NCBI GenBank assembly: GCA_049115735.1
Contig: JAGDZP010000026.1
Span: 129,549-193,548, forward strand
Direction of reading: 5' to 3'
Source of the DNA: CAXBNB01 sp049115735
GTDB lineage: Bacteria; Bacteroidota; Bacteroidia; Cytophagales; Cyclobacteriaceae
DNA: 64,000 nucleotides
The translations under genes were made by a program, and so were the position numbers. The notes beneath the pieces are model-generated. The model did not search any database, was not told the DNA's origin, and worked only from the letters and a program-made list of their open reading frames with translations. The stretch's first letter is position 1. Each line of letters begins with the position of its first letter. Positions 44,016 to 52,459 of the stretch are shown here, in pieces.

Positions 44016-44198
44016 ATGGCAAAAAAAGGAAATAGGGTTCAAGTTATACTAGAGTGTACTGAGCACAAGCAAAGTGGCCAACCTGGAACCTCAAGGTATA
44101 TTACTACCAAAAACAGGAAAAATACACCAGATAGAGTGGAGTTGAAGAAATACAACCCAATCTTAAAGAAATATACTGTTCACAAAGAAATTAAATAA
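44016..44198 (+). CDS. rpmG: 50S ribosomal protein L33
   Basis: The 60-residue protein carries the L33 pattern RVQVILECTEHK and TTKNRKNTPDRVELKKY. It is probably of the type without a full zinc-binding cysteine set, since only one Cys is visible. It is co-transcribed with rpmB. Confidence 0.96.
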   Translation: MAKKGNRVQVILECTEHKQSGQPGTSRYITTKNRKNTPDRVELKKYNPILKKYTVHKEIK

Positions 44199-44200
44199 CC

Positions 44201-44356
44201 ATGGCTAAGAAAGTTGTTGCAACGCTAAAGCAAAAAGGTGGAGTAAAATACGCCAAAGTGATTAAGGCTGTTAAATCAGACAAAACGGGCGCTTATACCT
44301 TTAGAGAAGAAATGGTAACTGAAGACAGGGTGAAGGAAGTTCTTTCTTCAAAATAA
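44201..44356 (+). CDS. DUF4295 small basic protein
   Basis: The 51-residue basic protein begins MAKKVVATLKQKGGVKYAKV and ends EDRVKEVLSSK. It is a Bacteroidota-specific family always found beside L33, and is presumably associated with the ribosome. It starts 2 bases after rpmG and is followed by a terminator. Confidence 0.9.
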   Translation: MAKKVVATLKQKGGVKYAKVIKAVKSDKTGAYTFREEMVTEDRVKEVLSSK

Positions 44357-44383
44357 GTCTTTAGGAAAATATTATTTTTAAGT

Positions 44384-44417
44384 AAAAGTCCCGCTCAAGG
44401 GACTTTTTTTGTTTTTT
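44384..44417 (+). terminator. terminator after the ribosomal protein operon
   Basis: AAAAGTCCC pairs with GGGACTTTT around a 6-base loop, followed by a long T run interrupted by one G. It lies only 19 bases before the ftsY ATG at 44436, so ftsY is expressed by read-through or from another promoter. Confidence 0.88.
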
Positions 44418-44435
44418 CCTAAATCCAACTCAATC

Positions 44436-45392
44436 ATGGGTCTGTTCAATATTTTTTCAAAAGACAAGAAAGAGTCGCTAGACAAAGGGCTTGAAAAGTC
44501 TAAGGATAGTTTTTTCTCAAAACTGGGAAAGGCTGTTGTTGGAAAATCTACGGTTGATGATGATGTCCTGGATGAACTGGAAGAAATCCTCATCACATCG
44601 GATGTAGGGGTGGACACCACCGTCAAAGTGATAGAACGAATTGAGTCAAGAGTGGCCAAAGACAAGTATCTGGGCACATCAGAATTGGATCAGATTCTTA
44701 GAGAAGAAATTGCAGGACTGCTGGAAGAAAACAACACTACCGATCTGGAGGATTTCATTATTCCCGAAGAGAAAAAGCCTTATGTAATTCTGGTAGTTGG
44801 CGTGAATGGCGTTGGAAAGACCACTACTATTGGAAAGCTTTCCGCACAATATAAAAACAAAGGCAAATCGGTGATTTTGGGCGCTGCAGACACCTTTCGT
44901 GCAGCAGCAGTAGATCAGTTGAAATTGTGGGGCGAGCGAACAGGCGTACCAGTCGTATCACACGGCATGAATACAGACCCAGCCTCTGTGGCTTTTGACA
45001 CGGTAAAGCAAGCAGTAGATACCAATGCAGATGTTGTAATCATTGACACAGCTGGAAGATTGCATACTAAAGTCAACCTGATGAACGAGCTGACCAAAAT
45101 CAAAAATGTGATCAAGAAGTTCATCAGTGATGCGCCACATGAAGTGCTTTTGGTATTGGATGGAAGTACAGGTCAAAACGCATCCATTCAAGCACAGGAA
45201 TTTACCAAAGCGACTGAAGTATCCGCCTTAGCCATCACTAAGCTGGACGGTACAGCAAAAGGAGGAGTTGTCATTGGTATCTCAGATCAATTTAAAATAC
45301 CTGTGAAATATATCGGGGTGGGTGAAAAAGTTGAAGACCTACAGGTATTTAATAAGCTTGAATTTGTCGATTCATTCTTCAATAAGAACTGA
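44436..45392 (+). CDS. ftsY: signal recognition particle receptor FtsY
   Basis: I choose ATG 44436 (MGLFNIFSKDKKES); the frame before it is terminator sequence. This gives 318 residues: a short charged A domain, the N domain helices, then the G domain with GVNGVGKTTTIGKLSA (P loop), DTFRAAAVDQL, IDTAGRLH and TKLDGTAKGGV. FtsY is the membrane receptor for the signal recognition particle. The A domain is short, as in most Bacteroidota. Confidence 0.95.
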   Translation: MGLFNIFSKDKKESLDKGLEKSKDSFFSKLGKAVVGKSTVDDDVLDELEEILITSDVGVDTTVKVIERIESRVAKDKYLGTSELDQILREEIAGLLEENNTTDLEDFIIPEEKKPYVILVVGVNGVGKTTTIGKLSAQYKNKGKSVILGAADTFRAAAVDQLKLWGERTGVPVVSHGMNTDPASVAFDTVKQAVDTNADVVIIDTAGRLHTKVNLMNELTKIKNVIKKFISDAPHEVLLVLDGSTGQNASIQAQEFTKATEVSALAITKLDGTAKGGVVIGISDQFKIPVKYIGVGEKVEDLQVFNKLEFVDSFFNKN

Positions 45393-45531
45393 TCGATTGA
45401 TATATTGCATCAACTATCAACGTTTACATTTTTCACTAACAAATTTTCGAAACGCGGAATTGCTGAGCATGAATTTCATTCTCGGATTTTGACGTTGTAT
45501 ATTACTTTTAATTGAGTGTAACGAGTATACT

Positions 45532-47544
45532 ATGGGAAAAAAGTTAGACCTTGTAAAAGATGATCCTTGGCTGGAGCCTTATGAAAGTGACATCAATCAG
45601 CGATTTGATTATTTCAACGAGAAATTAAAGTTCATCAAAGAGAACCACACTTCTCTCAAGAAGTTTGCCTCGGCCGACAAACACCTTGGCTTCAACTATG
45701 ACAACAAGAAAAAAGGCTGGTGGTACCGGGAATGGGCACCTGCAGCAGATGGCCTTTATCTTTTTGGCGATTTCAACAATTGGGAAGAAGGAGTCCCATT
45801 AAAAAAGCAAGAAAATGGCGTTTGGGAGCTTTTTTTGAAAGACCCCAAAAAAGATATTCTCAAGCATGAATCACGAGTAAAGGTAATCGTTAATGCCAAT
45901 GGAGAATCACGTGATCGAATTCCTGCATATATCAAAAGGGCAATTCAAGACCCGGAAACTTATGACTATAGCGGTCAAATATGGAACCCATCTAAGAAAT
46001 TTGTCTGGGCTGACAAAGACTTTGATGTAAAGTCAATTCAAGAGCCCGTTATATACGAATGCCATATAGGGATGGCTCAAGAGAAAGAGGGTGTTGGTAC
46101 ATATCGTGAATTTGCGGATAACATCCTGCCGAGAATTCAAAAGCTTGGGTATAACACCTTACAAATGATGGCGATCAAAGAACATCCATATTATGGATCC
46201 TTTGGTTATCATGTGTCTAATTTCTTTTGCCCTACTTCGAGATTCGGTACTCCGGAGGACTTAAAATATTTGATCAATAAAGCCCATAAAATGGGCATAG
46301 CTGTGATCATGGATGCGGTTTACTCTCACGCAGTGAAAAACATGGCCGAGGGGTTAAATGAATTTGACGGGTCTGGCCATCAGTATTTTCATGAAGGTGG
46401 AAAAGGCTACCATACAGGTTGGGATTCAAAATTGTTCAACTACGGAAAAACTGAAGTACTCCAGTTTTTATTAACCAGTGTAAAATACTGGATGGAAGAA
46501 TTTCATTTTGATGGCTTCCGTTTTGATGGAGTGACCTCAATGCTCTATGAGCACCACGGCGACCATGTTTCATTCGACCATTATGATAAGTACTTCAAGG
46601 ATCAGGTAGATTGGGATGCGGTTTGCTTCCTGCAACTGGCCAATGTTTTGATCCACGAAATCAAACCCGGTGCTTTATCTATAGCTGAAGACATGAGTGG
46701 CATGCCTGGCATTAGCCGCAAAGTGAAAGAAGGCGGTATAGGTTTTGACTTTCGACTAGGCATGGGAATTCCGGATTATTGGATCAAGTTGCTCAAGCAT
46801 TCAAGAGATGAGGATTGGGATATATATGCAATCTGGGATGTATTGTCCAACAGAAGGTATAAAGAGAAAACCATCGCCTATGCCGAATCTCATGATCAGG
46901 CCTTGGTTGGGGACAAAACCCTAGCTTTTTGGTTGATGGACAAAGAGATGTATTGGCACATGTCCGCTGATGATGATAACCTCATTATCGAGCGTGGAAT
47001 TGCCTTGCTGAAAATGATCCGTCTCCTGACAGGATCAGTTGGGGGCGAAGGTTACCTAAACTTTATAGGCAATGAATTTGGCCATCCTGAATGGATCGAT
47101 TTCCCACGAGAAGGCAACAAATGGAGCTACAAATACGCGAGAAGACAATGGAGCCTGGTGGACAACAAGGATTTGAAATATAAATACCTGAATGACTTTG
47201 ACGGGGCTATGGTAAAGCTTCTTGCCGAAAACCATATTTTGAGCGCATTGCCCGCTAAGCAATTGAACATGGATACCGGAAATAAGGCGATCATATTTGA
47301 AAGAAACAACCTAATCTTCCTGTTCAATTTCCATCATGATAGCTCTATTCCAAATTATGAGTTTACTGTTCCAAAAGCCGGTAAATATGAAGCCATCCTT
47401 ATTTCGGATGACACTCAATATGGTGGACATGGGCGAATAGATTCTGAGGTAACCTACACAAGTAAAAAAGCAGAAGACGGTTCCAACAATCTAAGCGTCT
47501 ACATGACGAGTAGGACAGCTTTTGTATTGAAATTGGTTGAATAA
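45532..47544 (+). CDS. glgB: 1,4-alpha-glucan branching enzyme, eukaryote-like (GH13_8 type)
   Basis: The 670-residue protein has an N-terminal CBM48-like domain (WWYREWAPAADGLYLFGDFN), a GH13 (beta/alpha)8 barrel with the nucleophile region DGFRFDGVTSMLYEHHG, the acid region IAEDMSGMPG and YAESHDQALVGD, and a C-terminal beta domain. The pattern is closer to eukaryotic glycogen branching enzymes than to E. coli GlgB, which is longer and differs at VTSML. It creates alpha-1,6 branches in glycogen. No other glycogen gene is in the window. Confidence 0.9.
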   Translation: MGKKLDLVKDDPWLEPYESDINQRFDYFNEKLKFIKENHTSLKKFASADKHLGFNYDNKKKGWWYREWAPAADGLYLFGDFNNWEEGVPLKKQENGVWELFLKDPKKDILKHESRVKVIVNANGESRDRIPAYIKRAIQDPETYDYSGQIWNPSKKFVWADKDFDVKSIQEPVIYECHIGMAQEKEGVGTYREFADNILPRIQKLGYNTLQMMAIKEHPYYGSFGYHVSNFFCPTSRFGTPEDLKYLINKAHKMGIAVIMDAVYSHAVKNMAEGLNEFDGSGHQYFHEGGKGYHTGWDSKLFNYGKTEVLQFLLTSVKYWMEEFHFDGFRFDGVTSMLYEHHGDHVSFDHYDKYFKDQVDWDAVCFLQLANVLIHEIKPGALSIAEDMSGMPGISRKVKEGGIGFDFRLGMGIPDYWIKLLKHSRDEDWDIYAIWDVLSNRRYKEKTIAYAESHDQALVGDKTLAFWLMDKEMYWHMSADDDNLIIERGIALLKMIRLLTGSVGGEGYLNFIGNEFGHPEWIDFPREGNKWSYKYARRQWSLVDNKDLKYKYLNDFDGAMVKLLAENHILSALPAKQLNMDTGNKAIIFERNNLIFLFNFHHDSSIPNYEFTVPKAGKYEAILISDDTQYGGHGRIDSEVTYTSKKAEDGSNNLSVYMTSRTAFVLKLVE

Positions 47545-47576
47545 ATCTCTCTAGTATTAATTCAGAAAGCTGAGAT

Positions 47577-47590
47577 GTCCCAATTGGGAC
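47577..47590. other. 14-bp perfect palindrome
   Basis: GTCCCAATTGGGAC is self-complementary and lies between the end of glgB and the TonB-receptor promoter. It may be a short terminator hairpin of glgB (a weak T-rich stretch follows) or a binding site. Confidence 0.45.
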
Positions 47591-47618
47591 TAAATGTCTT
47601 TGTTTGCCTGATTTATTT

Positions 47619-47634
47619 TTTAGATTAGTCTAAA
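47619..47634. promoter_or_regulatory. metal-regulator-like palindrome in the TonB-receptor promoter
   Basis: TTTAGA-TTAG-TCTAAA is a perfect inverted repeat placed immediately upstream of the -7 box, inside the promoter spacer. Its form, TTAG/CTAA half sites with short spacing, resembles boxes of DtxR/IdeR-type metal repressors; that is a resemblance only, and no such regulator gene is in the window. Confidence 0.55.
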
Positions 47635-47638
47635 TATT

Positions 47639-47646
47639 TATATTTG
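47639..47646 (+). promoter_or_regulatory. -7 box of the TonB-receptor operon
   Basis: TATATTTG fits TAnnTTTG and lies 20 bases before the ATG. The -33 position holds TTTT at the edge of the palindrome, so a protein bound there should block polymerase. Confidence 0.6.
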
Positions 47647-47665
47647 CATATCTAAAATTATATTT

Positions 47666-49939
47666 ATGCGGCTTGTAATATTTGGCTTGGTATTGATATT
47701 GTCCTCTGGAGCATGCCTTGCCCAGACAGGAAACATATCCGGTCAGATTACAAGTGTCGGTCAGCCACTAGAGTTCGCTAGCATTGGATTGCGTAATACC
47801 AGTTTCGGAACGTCTACAGATATAGAAGGTCGGTACGTTGTTGAAAACATTCCTTATGGCAAATACGACATTCTTGTATCTATCATTGGTTTTCAATCAA
47901 TCACAAAAAAAATTGAAATCACGGCTGCCGAAACAACTCTTGATTTTGATTTAGACGAATCTACGACAGCTCTTGAAGAAGTGGTTGTCTCTGGCACGAT
48001 GCAGGAGATCAGCAAACTGGAAAGTGCTGTACCTGTAGAAGTGTACAGCCCTCAATTTTTTCAGGCCAACCCAACTCCTTCCATCTTCGAATCTCTGCAA
48101 AATGTTAACGGCGTAAGACCGCAATTAAACTGCAATGTGTGCAACACCGGTGATATTCACATCAATGGATTGGAAGGCCCATATACAATGGTGCTGATAG
48201 ATGGAATGCCAATAGTTAGTGGCTTATCGACTGTCTACGGCCTGACCGGAATTCCTCAATCGCTCATTGAGCGTGTCGAGATTGTGAAGGGGCCAGCCTC
48301 TACACTTTATGGTTCTGAAGCTTTGGGAGGATTGGTTAATATAATTACCAAAAAACCGTCCAACGCTCCTATTGTTTCGGCTGACGTATTTGCTTCATCA
48401 TGGGGTGAGGTCAATTCTGATATTGGAATAAAGTTGAACGCAGGGCAAAAAGCACAGTCACTGGTCGGCATAAACTATTTCAATTATCAAAACCCAATAG
48501 ACAATAACGGGGATGGTTTTACAGACGTCACACTTCAGGACAGACTATCTGTATTCAACAAATGGAGTTTTGACAGAAAAGAAGGAAGGGTCTTTTCACT
48601 GGCTGGTCGTATAGTGCACGAAAACAGGTGGGGTGGTGAGATGAACTGGACAGAAGAGTATAGAGGCGGCACGGAACTCTACGGTGAGAGCATTTTCACC
48701 GACAGATGGGAGACATTCGGTGTGTACCAATTGCCTGTGAAAGAATTGATCAACTTTCAATTTAGCCTCAATGGGCATAAACAGGATTCATTTTATGGAG
48801 ATACTGAATATGTAGCCGATCAGTATGTAGGTTTTGGCCAATTCACCTGGAACAAAGAACTATCGGTAACACAAAGACTACTGATTGGTGCAGCGTATCG
48901 CTACACCTATTATGATGACAATACTCCAGCAACCGCAAGCCTCAGCGCTGAAAACGAACCATCCGCAATTCACCTGCCTGGTCTGTTTGTGCAGGATGAA
49001 ATAATGCTAACTACTAAAAGCAAACTGCTGGCTGGACTAAGGTACGATTACAATAGCTTGCATGGAAATATCCTTAGCCCACGATTGAACTACAAGTGGC
49101 ACTCAGCAGATGAAAAGAATATTATCAGATTGAGTATGGGAAACGGATATCGGGTGGCCAATGTGTTCACGGAAGACCATGCAGCCCTCACGGGTGCCAG
49201 GGAGGTAGTATTTGAAGGTGAATTGAAACCTGAGACATCCTGGAATGCCAATTTGAATTTTGTGAAGAAAATTTATACCCATGGCAACACCTACATTGGC
49301 ATTGATGCGAGTGCCTTTTATACATTCTTCAACAATAGGATAGTGCCGGATTACGAATCGAATGCGAATCAAATCATATACTCCAATTTGGATGGATCGG
49401 CCGTCTCTCAAGGGGTTTCCATCAACTTTGACATTGCATTGGAAAATGGTTTGACAATATTGGCGGGGGCAACAGCCATGGATGTGTCAGTCGAAGAAGA
49501 AGGCCAGAAAGTACGCCAACTGCTTACTGAAAATATCTCTGGGGTATGGAATATTGGTTATACTTTCCATAATTCCGGCATCAGCATAGATTACACGGGA
49601 AACCTATATGGCCCAATGAGGCTCCCCTTGCTTGGAGAATATGACAATAGGCCAGAGTTTTCACCTTGGTGGAGTCTTCAAAATATTCAGATTACTAAGG
49701 CATTCGATAATGGAATCGAAGTGTATGGTGGTGTGAAGAACATCCTCAATTATACCCCTCCCACAAACAGTATTGCCAGGTCATTTGATCCCTTTGACGA
49801 AGGAGTAGAATTTGGAGCGGACGGAAACGCCATTCCAACAGCAGAAAACCCATACGCCCTCACTTTCGATCCGTCCTATGTTTTCGCGCCAAACCAGGGA
49901 ATTCGAGGTTTTTTCGGAGTTAGATATACGCTTAGGTAA
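47666..49939 (+). CDS. TonB-dependent receptor with CxxC in the plug
   Basis: The 757-residue receptor has a signal peptide (to about 20, CLAQ), a carboxypeptidase-regulatory-like domain (about 22-100), a plug domain (about 115-235) and a 22-strand-type barrel ending FFGVRYTLR. The plug carries CNVC at residues 156-159, followed by the conserved GDIHINGLEGPYTMVLIDG. The pattern ASTLYGSEALGGLVNIITKK is typical of iron/cofactor receptors. A thioredoxin gene follows directly. Metal or metal-complex uptake is likely from the palindromic promoter and receptor type; the exact substrate is unknown. Confidence 0.88.
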   Translation: MRLVIFGLVLILSSGACLAQTGNISGQITSVGQPLEFASIGLRNTSFGTSTDIEGRYVVENIPYGKYDILVSIIGFQSITKKIEITAAETTLDFDLDESTTALEEVVVSGTMQEISKLESAVPVEVYSPQFFQANPTPSIFESLQNVNGVRPQLNCNVCNTGDIHINGLEGPYTMVLIDGMPIVSGLSTVYGLTGIPQSLIERVEIVKGPASTLYGSEALGGLVNIITKKPSNAPIVSADVFASSWGEVNSDIGIKLNAGQKAQSLVGINYFNYQNPIDNNGDGFTDVTLQDRLSVFNKWSFDRKEGRVFSLAGRIVHENRWGGEMNWTEEYRGGTELYGESIFTDRWETFGVYQLPVKELINFQFSLNGHKQDSFYGDTEYVADQYVGFGQFTWNKELSVTQRLLIGAAYRYTYYDDNTPATASLSAENEPSAIHLPGLFVQDEIMLTTKSKLLAGLRYDYNSLHGNILSPRLNYKWHSADEKNIIRLSMGNGYRVANVFTEDHAALTGAREVVFEGELKPETSWNANLNFVKKIYTHGNTYIGIDASAFYTFFNNRIVPDYESNANQIIYSNLDGSAVSQGVSINFDIALENGLTILAGATAMDVSVEEEGQKVRQLLTENISGVWNIGYTFHNSGISIDYTGNLYGPMRLPLLGEYDNRPEFSPWWSLQNIQITKAFDNGIEVYGGVKNILNYTPPTNSIARSFDPFDEGVEFGADGNAIPTAENPYALTFDPSYVFAPNQGIRGFFGVRYTLR

Positions 49940-50416
49940 ATGAAAACCCTGGCAACCGCCATATTGATTTTTACCTTACCAATTATTTCACAATCTAGAT
50001 CTTTAGCGCAGGAGGTCAAATGGACAACTTTCGAAAATCTTAACGACAGTATTCGGAAAGCTCCAAAGCCCATTCTTGTATTTATACATGCCAGCTGGTG
50101 TAAGTTTTGCAAAATGCAGGATGTAAATACATTTAAGAATCCGGAAGTAGCCCATAAAATATCCTCTGACTACTATGCGCTGAGACTTGATGGAGAATCT
50201 AAAGAGCAGATTAAATTTCTAAACAGAACCTATCGATTCAAAGCCAGTGGACCCCAAACCGGCACTCATGAATTGGCTGAGTTTTTAGGCAAGAAAAACG
50301 GATCGATGACCTATCCCACTACAGTTTTCCTCAGTCCTCAATTGGAGATTGCAGGCAAGAAAACAGGATTTATAAGTGCCAAAAATCTGCTGGATATTAT
50401 CAATAGCAAATTCTAG
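49940..50416 (+). CDS. exported thioredoxin-like protein
   Basis: The 158-residue protein has a signal peptide (to about residue 24, SLAQ) and a thioredoxin fold with the active site WCKFC (Cys 54 and 57), then the cis-proline region MTYPTTVFL. It is probably periplasmic. Its ATG follows the receptor stop codon without any gap, so it is co-translated with the receptor. A role in reducing the cysteine pair of the receptor plug, or in handling the imported substrate, is a hypothesis. Confidence 0.85.
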   Translation: MKTLATAILIFTLPIISQSRSLAQEVKWTTFENLNDSIRKAPKPILVFIHASWCKFCKMQDVNTFKNPEVAHKISSDYYALRLDGESKEQIKFLNRTYRFKASGPQTGTHELAEFLGKKNGSMTYPTTVFLSPQLEIAGKKTGFISAKNLLDIINSKF

Positions 50417-50421
50417 AGAAA

Positions 50422-51117
50422 CTACTGACTGACTACATCTGCGAGTTGATCATTCACAATCCTACCACCTTTCAAGCGAATAACGCTATCAGTTTTTTTT
50501 GCCAACTCCAGATCATGGGTGACCAGTACAAGTGAAGTTCCGTTTTGCTCATTCAGATCAAAAAGTAGTTTTTCGATCGTCTCACCAGTCTCCCCGTCCA
50601 AATTACCTGTCGGTTCATCAGCGAATAGGATATCTGGCTTATTTGAAAATGCCCTGGCTATAGCTATCCGTTGCTGCTCACCCCCTGATAGCTGACTTGG
50701 GTAGTGCTCCTCCCTATCTGAAAGTCCAACCTTATCCAACAATTCCCGGGCCGTTGAAATGGCATTCTTCTCTCCACGTAGCTCAATGGGTACCATCACA
50801 TTTTCCAGAGCCGTTAAGGTCGGGATTAATTGAAAATTTTGAAAGACGAATCCGACGTATTTATTCCGAATCAACGACCGCTCATCTTCAGATAAGTCAT
50901 TCAAAATTTGGTTTTGAATGCTAACCGTTCCCTCATCAACTCTATCCAATCCGGCACAGAGCCCCAATAATGTCGTTTTGCCACTGCCGGATGGGCCTAC
51001 AATAGAAATCGTTTTGCCTTGCTCCAAAGAGAATGAAATATTGTCCAATACCTTTAGGCTTTTGGAGCCGCTGGTATAAGACTTACTGAGATTTGAAACG
51101 CTGAGTATTGGATACAT
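50422..51117 (-). CDS. ABC transporter ATPase, LolD/YbbA type, with no permease gene beside it
   Basis: The 231-residue ATPase has Walker A GPSGSGKTTLLGL (about 40-52), Q-loop FVFQNFQLIP, the signature LSGGEQQRIAIA, Walker B ILFADEPTGNLD and the switch His in VTHD. All catalytic residues are present. It is of the MacB/LolD/YbbA class that drives type VII permeases. No permease gene is adjacent: downstream is the convergent thioredoxin gene. The exporter operon at 14.4-18.5 kb has a permease without an ATPase, so the two could be partners; that is inference. Confidence 0.9.
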   Translation of the reverse strand: MYPILSVSNLSKSYTSGSKSLKVLDNISFSLEQGKTISIVGPSGSGKTTLLGLCAGLDRVDEGTVSIQNQILNDLSEDERSLIRNKYVGFVFQNFQLIPTLTALENVMVPIELRGEKNAISTARELLDKVGLSDREEHYPSQLSGGEQQRIAIARAFSNKPDILFADEPTGNLDGETGETIEKLLFDLNEQNGTSLVLVTHDLELAKKTDSVIRLKGGRIVNDQLADVVSQ

Positions 51118-51310
51118 TGGAAATTTTCTAGGTTCAGATGATACGGCTGTCTGCTCTCATGGTTGGCTAAATTATTTAATTCTTATCAAATACACATGCT
51201 GAGGTATTTTAGTGTCAATTCAATCATATTTTCTGCACTAAGTACAATTGCGCCTTTTCCTTGATAAATCAATTCTTTACCTTTGGCTAGGACATTAAAA
51301 TAGCAATCTT

Positions 51311-52045
51311 ATGACGAACAAGGCAATCGAATATCTGGTGGATGAAAACTATGTGTATGCGAAGGTCCTTGATTATTTTGGTGTGCGTTTTTATGACAAC
51401 AGGGAAAAAACCCTGGGAGAAGTGTGCAAAGAAAATGACCTGCAAGAATCCCAGCTTATTTCTTTCCTGGATGGCATAGACAAAAAGAAGCCCAGCACTG
51501 AAGACCTGAAAAAATATCCAGCCAGGTTGATTGTAGAATACCTAAAGCATTCTCATCAATTGTTTATCAAAGACAGGCTGCCTTACATTCTTAAGCTCAT
51601 AAACGCTATCGAAGATCAGGGAGACGCTCACTTAATTAGCGATTTGAAATTTATACTTCCTCTATTCGTGGAAGATTTTATCAAACACATTTATGAAGAA
51701 GAAGATCGGTTTTTCCATTATGTAGTTACGCTCGAAAAGGTACTTAACTCCAACAATGCGTCAGCGTCTTTCGGACTAAATAGTGGGGATTTTTCCATTC
51801 AGGAGTTTGCCCTACATCACGGCAATTCTGATGATGAAATGAAGGGAATACGTGGCATTACGCAGGACTATCAAATTTCGGAAATTGAAGATGTGCACCT
51901 CAAAGTAATCTTGCAGGAGCTCCAGCAGTTCGATCAGGAACTTACGCATCACGCTTCAATCGAAAATCAAATACTCTTTCCAAAGGCCATGCAACTAGAA
52001 AAAAGGCTGCACAACCTACAAAAATCCCAGTCTCCTCTAAACTAA
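51311..52045 (+). CDS. ric: hemerythrin-like RIC/ScdA-type di-iron protein
   Basis: The 244-residue protein has an N-terminal DUF542/ScdA-type helix region (about 8-50: VLDYFGVRFYDNREKTLGEV) and a C-terminal hemerythrin-like four-helix bundle with metal-ligand candidates in LKHSHQLFIKDR, HIYEEEDRFFHY, LHHGNSDDEM and HHASIENQILFP. Family members (YtfE/ScdA) repair Fe-S clusters damaged by nitric oxide or oxidation. The N-terminal Cys-based motif of YtfE is not seen. It starts a five-gene plus-strand run; the next ATG follows its stop without a gap. Confidence 0.78.
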   Translation: MTNKAIEYLVDENYVYAKVLDYFGVRFYDNREKTLGEVCKENDLQESQLISFLDGIDKKKPSTEDLKKYPARLIVEYLKHSHQLFIKDRLPYILKLINAIEDQGDAHLISDLKFILPLFVEDFIKHIYEEEDRFFHYVVTLEKVLNSNNASASFGLNSGDFSIQEFALHHGNSDDEMKGIRGITQDYQISEIEDVHLKVILQELQQFDQELTHHASIENQILFPKAMQLEKRLHNLQKSQSPLN

Positions 52046-52459
52046 ATGGGAAGAATACTGGCGATCGATTATGGTCGGAAAAGAACGGGAATAGCTGTCA
52101 CTGACCCTGCCAAAATTATTGCTACTCCACTAGATACTTATCCAACAAAGCAACTACTAACTTTCCTCAAGGATTACCATTCCACAGAACTAATTGAGGA
52201 AATTGTAATTGGCATGCCCAAAAATCTACAGAATACTGATACAGACAGTACGTCTTATGTACGCGCTTTTATAAATTTGCTGGCCAAGGAATTTCCAAAA
52301 ACTCCCATCCATGAAGTTGACGAACGCTTTACCAGCAAGATCGCATTTCAATCGATGATAGATGGAGGGATGAGAAAATCCGAAAGAAGAAAAAAAGAGA
52401 ACGTTGATAAGCTGAGTGCAACCCTTATTTTGCAGTCATATTTAGAATCGAAGTTATGA
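52046..52459 (+). CDS. ruvX: Holliday junction resolvase RuvX (YqgF)
   Basis: The 137-residue RNase H-like protein begins ILAIDYGRKRTGIAVTDP (first catalytic Asp), then EIVIGMPKNL, VDERFTS and the C-terminal DKLSATLILQ. YqgF proteins are implicated in 16S rRNA 5' processing and resolvase-like activity. The start codon directly follows the previous stop and its end overlaps def by 4 bases. Confidence 0.92.
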   Translation: MGRILAIDYGRKRTGIAVTDPAKIIATPLDTYPTKQLLTFLKDYHSTELIEEIVIGMPKNLQNTDTDSTSYVRAFINLLAKEFPKTPIHEVDERFTSKIAFQSMIDGGMRKSERRKKENVDKLSATLILQSYLESKL

